A stretch of DNA of 64,000 nt from Cephalotus follicularis (Eukaryota; Streptophyta; Magnoliopsida; Oxalidales; Cephalotaceae): the NCBI GenBank assembly GCA_001972305.1, contig BDDD01000271.1:248001-312000 (forward strand), written 5' to 3'. Shown here piece by piece: positions 57,805 through 64,000 of the stretch; position 1 is the stretch's first letter, and each line of letters starts with the position of its first letter. The position numbers and the translations under genes are program-made. A model generated the notes under the pieces. The model had not been told where the DNA came from. It searched no databases and saw nothing but the letters and a program-made list of their open reading frames with translations.

Positions 57805-59594
57805 AGGGGCTTGGTTGTGTTCTTATGCAATACGGCAAAGTGATCGCATATGCATCGAGAAAGATCAAACCATATGAAGAAAGCTACCCAGTGCATGACT
57901 TGGAGTGTGCGGCCATTGTCTTTGCTCTTGGAAAGTGGCCCCACTTCCTTTATGGGACCAAGTTCACAGTTTTCACTGATCATAAGAGTTTGAGATATCT
58001 CTGTTCACAGAAGGATTTGAACATGAGACAGAGAATGTGGGGTGAGCTTCTTAATGATTATGATTGTGATATTGAATATCATCCTGGAAAAGCAAATGTC
58101 GTTGCAGATGCATTGAGTCGCACGTTATCTTGTATGACTCTTTCCCATATACAGGTGCAACCTGCATTGCTTGACCGTATTAGAGATGCACAGATAGTGG
58201 ATTTTGAATTACAGAAAGTGGCTACTGCTATTGATGAAGGATTGAAACCCGATTTCTCTCTATCTACAGATGGGTTATTGAGATCCAGGAACAGAATTTA
58301 CATTCCAGCCGATAGCGAGTTGAAGGAAGAGCTTCTTTCTCAAGCTCATAAATTTTGTCTCTCTGTTCATCCAGGGAGTACGAAGATGTATCGTGACCTA
58401 AAACTTAGCTATTGGTGGACTGGCATGAAGAGAGAAATCGCAGAGTTTGTATCGAGATGCCTCACTTGTCAGCAAGTAAAGGCAGAGCACCAGAGACCGG
58501 CGGGCTTGCTTCAACCTTTGCTCATTCCTGAGTGGAAATGGGAGCACATTACCATGGATTTCGTGTCTGGGTTGCCTTTGACTCGTGACAGGCATGATGG
58601 TATATGGGTTGTGGTCGATCGGCTCACAAAGTCGGCCCACTTTCTACCGATTCGGATGACTTATTCTAGAGAAAAGTTGTCTAGATTGTTCATGAAAGAG
58701 ATTGTTAAAGCACATGGAGATCCTGTCAGCATTGTTTCAGATCGAGACTCTCGCTTCACTTCTGGGTTTTGGAGGAAGTTACAGGTAGCTATGGGTACAG
58801 AATTGAGTTTCAGCACTGCTTTTCATCCCCAAACAGATGGTTTGTCTGAAAGGACCATTCAGACGTTGGAGGACATGCTTCGAGCATGCGTTCTCGACTT
58901 TGGAGGTAGTTGGGATGACTACTTCCATTTGATTGAGTTCTCGTATAATAATAGTTATCACGAGAGCATACAGATGGCTCCCTATGAAGCCCTATATGGT
59001 AGGAAGTGCCGATGGCCAGTTTGTTGGGATCAGGTCGGTGAAAAGAGTATTTTGGGGCCAGAGATTGTACAGATTACCGCAGAAAAAGTGAAACTGATTA
59101 GAGACCGATTGATTGTTGCACAGAGTAGACAGAAAAGCTATGCTGATGTTCATCGCAGAGGCTTGGAGTTTAGTGTTGGTGACCATGTTTTTCTCAAAGT
59201 GTCGCCCACTAAAGGAGTCTTGAGATTCGGGAAGAAAGGATAGCTTTCTCCTCGTTTTATTGGACCTTTCGAGGTATTGGATCGGATTGGCCGACTTTCT
59301 TATAGGCTTGTTTTGCCTCCAGCATTGTCGGGAGTACATGATGTGTTCCATGTTTCTCAGTTGAGGAGATATGTTCGAGATCCTTCACACATCATTGAGT
59401 ATGGTCAGATTCAGCTGGAACCTGACTTATCATTTACGGAGACTCCTATACAGATTGTTGACCGACAGACCAGAGTATTAAGGAACAAGACCATCCCTTT
59501 GGTCAGTGTTCTATGGCAATATCATGGTTCTATGGAACGCACCTGGGAGCGCGAGGACGATATGAGAGAGACATATCCTTTCCTTTTTGACTGA
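57805..59594 (+). pseudogene. GypC RNase H, integrase and chromodomain-like tail
   Basis: Compared with GypB, about 17 bp are missing at 57800 (the YTDASGK codons), removing the first RNase H catalytic Asp and shifting frame. From 57825 a 472-codon frame carries [28 protein letters not shown] and the integrase HHCC finger ([18 protein letters not shown] to [16 protein letters not shown]). It includes all three integrase acidic residues ([38 protein letters not shown]) and [17 protein letters not shown] to a TAG at 59241-59243. The same frame continues to 59594 with GPFEV, LRRYVRDPSHIIEY and ERTWEREDDMRETYPFLF. This is the best preserved integrase in the window. Confidence 0.88.
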
Positions 59595-59634
59595 TTGATT
59601 GTTTGACCGATGAATCTGGGGACCAGATTCTTTT

Positions 59635-59647
59635 AAGGAGGGGAGAA
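59635..59647 (+). other. GypC polypurine tract
   Basis: AAGGAGGGGAGAA directly before the right LTR (TGTGACGACCC at 59648). Confidence 0.9.
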
Positions 59648-60425
59648 TGTGACGACCCGAATTCTCTTTTGTACTGTTCATGCATACATCATACCGTATT
59701 GTACCATTTTGGACCGTACTGAACTGTATTGAATTGAGGTATTCTTATAACTATTGATATTGTTTTGATCACATGCATGTATAGTCGGGATTTTGGGCAG
59801 AGTTTCAGAGAGTTGACCGAATCGACTATTTAAGTCAATTCTTTCTCTCATACACCACCATTGAGTGTCTGCCATTGATTGATTGTTATAGATCCTATCC
59901 GTATGCTCTGTTATGGGCCACTGTCATACGGGTAGTCTGATCGCCAATTGTACATGTACATTTGCCATGTCATGCATTGGTATTGTACACCGCACATTGA
60001 TATTGTATAGTTGTTCACCGATATTGCACATTGTACATGCATACATGCTACATGGGGTTTCTGCTTAGCTAGTGTGGCTAACTCCATCCTTCGGGGTGGG
60101 GCTGTGTTGTACCTTTGTGTGCGGCATAGGTAGGGCAGCAGGTAGCAGTGGACAGAAGGACTGAAGACCCGTTGACTGCACGACTTCTTGGGTATCTCAA
60201 AGCTGATAAAGATATTGAAGTGAAAGATGGAAATGTATTGCATTGTAATACTGTTTAAAGGATTGTTAATGTATTGAAAAGACTCGTATTGTATCTTCCG
60301 CATCTGTTATGTATTGCAAAGTTTTAAAGTTTTCTGTATTTTTATATTGCTAGTCTCGACCATTGTATTGTGTATTGGATTGAGAGTAATGCCACGTATC
60401 CGCCCTGCGGGCGTGGGGTGTTACA
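59648..60425 (+). repeat. GypC right (3') LTR with 1.6-kb internal deletion
   Basis: Only 778 bp. After TTTCTCTCATA (about 59852) it jumps to CACCACCATTGAGTG, equivalent to 54236 in the left LTR, losing about 1.61 kb including the palindrome cluster. TCATA is shared at both breakpoints. Ends GTGTTACA at 60425, followed by AAAAC. Confidence 0.9.
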
Positions 60426-60729
60426 AAAACAACATCAAAAGGTGCGCAATCCTGAACAATCCAGCAATGCTGGACAAGCCCAAAATAAAAAGCGTAATTG
60501 CAACCGATGTGGAATGGAAGGTCATTGGTACCGTGCTTATCGCACAGCAAAGTATTGGGTCGACTTGTACCAAGTTTCTCTAAAGGAGAAAGGCAAACAA
60601 ATCGAAACAAATTTTATTGGTCATTGTGATCCTTTGGAAACAACGCAATCAGAGTTTCTTTCAATGAGTACAACCCATTTGGACATTGCTGATTTCTTAA
60701 TTTATCGAAATGGAAAATGGACCAAGTGA
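60426..60729 (+). pseudogene. CopX gag C-terminus with altered zinc knuckle
   Basis: Third piece of the copia gag: KQHQKVRNPEQSSNAGQAQNK, then CNRCGMEGHWYRAY, a CCHC knuckle whose last cysteine is tyrosine (TGT to TAT), and VDLYQVSLKEKGKQIETNF. Ends in a TGA at 60727-60729. Starts with the AAAAC duplication made by GypC. Confidence 0.82.
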
Positions 60730-61200
60730 TTACCAACGAAGACTTCCATTGTAGTTGATGTTATATGCCATTGTTTTAATGTTTATCACTTTTAAATAAA
60801 GTACTTATGAAGTAATAAATGTAACATTGTTATATTTATTAATAAGATGTGTTTTTTTATCTATAGATCATCATACAATGGATATTGGAGATATAACACA
60901 CAATACTCCATAATGAAAAATATTTTTCACATTTAACAATAGCAAAGGCTAATGTCGGAATAATTTCTGGTACATCAAACCTAATTGAAAGTTCTGGGAT
61001 GGCTAGTTTTGTGTTATCAAATGTGAAACAAATTCGCATCATAGATGTTTTATATTCTACAAAATCTGGAAGAAACTTGCTTAGTTTCAAAGATATTCGC
61101 CTTAATGGTTATCATATTGAAACTACAAATGAAAACGGCAAAGAATATTTTTATATCACTGGTAATGCTTTCGACTGAAAGCAAATACTAGAGAAACTCT
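60730..61200 (+). pseudogene. CopX protease region
   Basis: Multiple frameshifts. An aspartic-protease remnant with D-I-G in place of D-S-G is near 60878. Downstream TIAKANVGIISGTSNLIESSGMASFVLSNVKQIRII, DVLYSTKSGRNLLSFKDIRLNGYHIET and EYFYITGN can be read. These match the region just before integrase in the plant copia elements usually annotated as TNT 1-94-like. Confidence 0.7.
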
Positions 61201-62500
61201 TTGAACTTTCTTCTGGGTTATAAATTATGAAAACTAAAGCAATTGAATATCATAATGTTGTGAGTTCAAAAGTCATAGACTTAAAAAGTGTTTGGCATGA
61301 ACGGCTAGGCCACCCAGGTGCCACAATGATGCATCGAATCGTTGAAAGTTCAAATGGTCGTCCACTTAAAAACTAGAAAATGCTATTGAATAATGAGAAC
61401 CATCGCATTGCTTGTTTGCAAGGAAAACTTATTATAATACCATCTACAACAAAAGTGGTTGTAGAATCTCCAAAATTTTAAGAGAGAAATCAAGGAGATA
61501 TTTGTGGACTGACAAATCCACCATCTGAATCATTTCGATATTTCATGGTCTTAATAGATGCATCAGCAAGATGGTCATATGTATGTTTGCTTTCAACTCA
61601 TAATGTTGCATTTGTGAGATTATTGGCTCAAATAAATAAATTACGTGTATAATTTCCAGATCATCCTATAAAGTCTATTCGGTTAGATAATAATGTTGAA
61701 TTTTGTTTCAAAGCATTTGATGAATATTGAATGACAATAGGAATTACTATTGAACATCATGTTCCTCACGTATATACCCAAAATGGGTTAGCCGAATCTT
61801 TTATCAAAAGACTTAAATTGATTGCTCGTCCTTTATTGATGAGGACAAAGTTACCCATTTCAGCTTAGGGATATGCAATATTGCATGTTGCGGCTCTTAT
61901 ACGTATAAGACTGATTGCATATAATAAATATTCTTCATTGCATCTTGTTCTTAGTCAAGAACCAAACATATCCCATTTAAAAGTGTTTGGATGTGCGGTA
62001 TATGTCCCTATTGCACCTCCCCAGCGGAGTAAGATGGGATCACAACGCAAACTTGGCGTTTATGTGAGATTTGATTCTCCATCAATTATAAGGTATCTTG
62101 AATCATTAACGGGTGATATTTTTACTGGACGTTATGTAGACTGTCACTTTGATGAATTGGTTTTTTCATTGTTAGGGGGAGATAAGTTTTCATCAAAAAA
62201 TGAAAATGAAATTTCATGACAAGCATCATGACTACATATTTTTGATCCACGGACAAATGAATGTAAACTATAAGTTCAAAGGATCATTAATTTGTAAAAT
62301 ATTGCTAATAAAATGCCAGACGCATTTAATGATGCTCGAAATGCTCTAGTAAGAATTGATATACCTATTACTAGTGGAAGCTCAATTGATATATTAAAGT
62401 ATAGACCACAGTTAAAACGTGGTAGACCAATTAGTGTTAAAAATATTGTAGCACGAAAACGAAAGGACAATAAGACAAAACCCTGAAATAACATAAACAC
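61201..62500 (+). pseudogene. CopX integrase
   Basis: VWHERLGHPGATMMHRIVESSNGRPLKN (TAG) ... IACLQGKLII, where one of the two zinc-binding cysteines is gone. Then QGDICGLTNPPSESFRYFMVLIDASARWSYV (first D), IRLDNNVEFCF (second D) and YTQNGLAESFIKRLKLIARPLLM (E). ISHLKVFGCAVYVPIAPPQRSKMG and SPSIIRYLESLTGDIFTGRYVDCHFDE follow in an open frame 61881-62219. Stops are mostly TAG/TAA at positions expected to be Q or W (near 61375, 61648, 61866). The tail to 62490 (RNALVRIDIPITSGSSIDI, GRPISVKN) links to RT. Confidence 0.82.
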
Positions 62501-63900
62501 AAGAGAATCTATTATTTTCAGAACTCACATTGACTCCAGAGAGAGTACGAAGCCCTGAAGAGGCCATGTGATTTCAAAATCAATAAGTCTCGATTACTTA
62601 TGCATATAATGAACAAATATGGAATCGAGATGAGATTATAGTCGTTAATAAGTTTGTCTTTGTCGTTGTATTGGATATTACAATCCTAACATGGATCCCA
62701 AACCACAAAGTGTTAAACCATGTCAATAAAGAAATGATTGGCCAAAATGGAAAGATACAATAAAAGTAGAGTTGCAATCTTTGTCCAAAAAAGAAGTATT
62801 TTGACCAATAATTCAAACACCAAACGGTGTACCCATGTTGGATTTACATGGATATTTGTTCGAAAACGAAATGAGAAAAATGAAATTGTGAGATACTAAG
62901 CAAGACTTTTAGTTCAAGAGTTCTCACAGAGACCAGGTGTATTCATCATGAAGAAACATGTTCTCCAGTTATTGATGGAATAACTTTTTGATTCCTAATC
63001 AGTATGGCTGCTTCGAAAAGACTTGAAACTCGTCTTATGGATATAGTAACAACATATTTATATAGGTCACTTGATAGTGACATATATATGAAAATTCATG
63101 ATGGATTTAAATTTCCTGAACCAAATCAACCTCGCCATATATATTCAATTAAACTACAATATTTGTTGTATGGATTGAAACAGTTTAGTCGAATGTGGTA
63201 CAGTCGACTAAGTGAATATTTGATCAAAGAGTACAAACGATCAAATATATCCATGTATATTTATCAAAAAATTTAATGATGGATTTGCTATCATTGCAGT
63301 ATATGTGGATGACTTAAATTTTGTGGATACTTCTGAAGAACTTAAAAAAATTGCTACCTATTTAAAATGTGAGTTCGAAATAAAAGATATTGGAAAGACA
63401 AAATTTTGTCTTTCTATACAAGTGGAACACTTATCATTTGGGATCTTCATCCATATATCCGCATACACAGAAAAGGTTCTTAGTCGATTCAACATGTACA
63501 GAGCTTATCCTTCAAGCAGTCCAATGGTCATCTGATCACTTGATGTCAAGAATGATCCATTTCGTCTTCAAGAAGAATGAGAAGAAATTCTCGGACCTGA
63601 AGTTCCTAATCTTAGCGCAATTGGAGCACTGTTGTATCTCGTAAATTGCACAAGACCTGATATTGTATTTTCCATCAATTTGCTCGCAAGATACAGCTTT
63701 ACACCAATAAGAAGACACTGGAATGAGATTAAGAACATAATGCGTCATCTTCGCGGAAGCATCGATATTGGTCTATTTTATCCAAGGAGAACAAAATAAA
63801 CATTGATTGGATATGCTGACCAAGATACTTGTCTAATCAACATAAAACAAGATCACAAACCGATTATGTCTTTACCTTTTGTGACACTGCTATATCATGA
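62501..63900 (+). pseudogene. CopX reverse transcriptase and RNase H start
   Basis: Heavily mutated. Recognisable segments: ITYAYNEQIWNRDEI near 62600, GFTWIFVRKRNEKNEIVRY near 62840, LLVQEFSQRPG near 62910, MAASKRLETRLMDIVTTYLY to YSIKLQYLLYGLKQFSRMWYSRLSEYL (63004-63230) with the LYGLKQ motif, and AVYVDDLNFV with the catalytic YVDD intact at 63302-63313. IKDIGKTKFCLSIQVEHL and YPSSSPMVI follow, then CTRPDIVFSINLLARYSFTPIRRHWNEIKNIMRHLRGSIDIGLFYPR and IGYADQDT, the start of RNase H. No LTR is reached before the window ends. Confidence 0.82.
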
Positions 63901-64000
63901 CGATCAACAAAACAGACAATAATAGTAACTTCTTCGAATCATTCAGAGATTTTCGTAATTCATGAAACAAGTCGAGAATGTATATGATTGAGATCAATGA
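63901..64000 (+). other. Window end, inside CopX 3' part
   Basis: Sequence is consistent with degraded copia RNase H but too short and mutated to place. The 3' LTR must lie beyond 64000. Confidence 0.4.

Larger units (their letters stand above)
52420..60425 (+). mobile_element. GypC: chromovirus-type Ty3/gypsy element, plus strand
   Basis: Left LTR 52420-54810, primer site, gag-pol, polypurine tract and a shortened right LTR 59648-60425, flanked by a perfect AAAAC duplication. The C-terminal ERTWEREDDMRETYPFLF is chromodomain-like, and the pol order (RT, RNase H, integrase) is Ty3. It is a sister copy of GypB with the same gag-pol design, and both carry the stop in LMN*VF. Removal of the element restores CopX gag. 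Confidence 0.93.

Overview
This window is nuclear DNA from a flowering plant, in a heterochromatin-like stretch made almost entirely of transposable elements nested inside one another. Evidence for this is the Ty1/copia and Ty3/gypsy polyproteins, five initiator-Met-tRNA-type primer binding sites, a CACTA DNA transposon carrying spliced exons of a plant TFIIIC subunit, and no intact host gene. I cannot name the species. There are no rRNA genes, tRNA genes, CRISPR arrays or bacterial-style operons.

Layout. The oldest recognisable layer is a badly decayed Ty1/copia element on the + strand. Its gag starts at 31386, is cut at 31827, resumes at 52148-52419, and resumes again from 60426 to the window end (protease, integrase, RT, RNase H). 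Three elements interrupt or abut it. (a) A Ty3 element on the - strand ends at 31336; only its gag, protease, start of RT (19706-21695) and one LTR (21869-31336) are visible. (b) A gag-only LTR element, TRG-B, spans 31828-52147. (c) A chromovirus-type Ty3 element on the + strand, GypC, spans 52420-60425 with a perfect AAAAC target duplication.

These layers contain further insertions. The LTR of (a) holds a second gag-only element, TRG-A (23760-30484, perfect ATTAC duplication). Its RT gene is cut at 19706 by a Sirevirus-like Ty1/copia element with an extra env-position ORF (1620-7125 and 18719-19705). That element is itself split by a Tekay-like chromovirus (7126-18718), which carries a 2.46-kb tandem duplication of its pol gene. 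TRG-B is split twice: its gag by a 4,467-bp CACTA element (35718-40184, perfect CAA duplication), and its right LTR by GypB (40986-49993, - strand), a sister copy of GypC.

No coding region here looks able to work alone. Frameshifts, deletions and in-frame stops, often CAG/CAA to TAG/TAA as expected from decay of methylated cytosine, break every polyprotein. Points of most biological interest are: clusters of SalI-cored palindromes (GACATCGAYGTC-like and CAGTCGACTG) shared by LTRs of unrelated families; two different gag-only families with the same architecture and a splice-donor-like sequence at the same place near the end of gag; the CACTA element with captured TFIIIC exons and hairpin-rich ends; and the blunt pol duplication.
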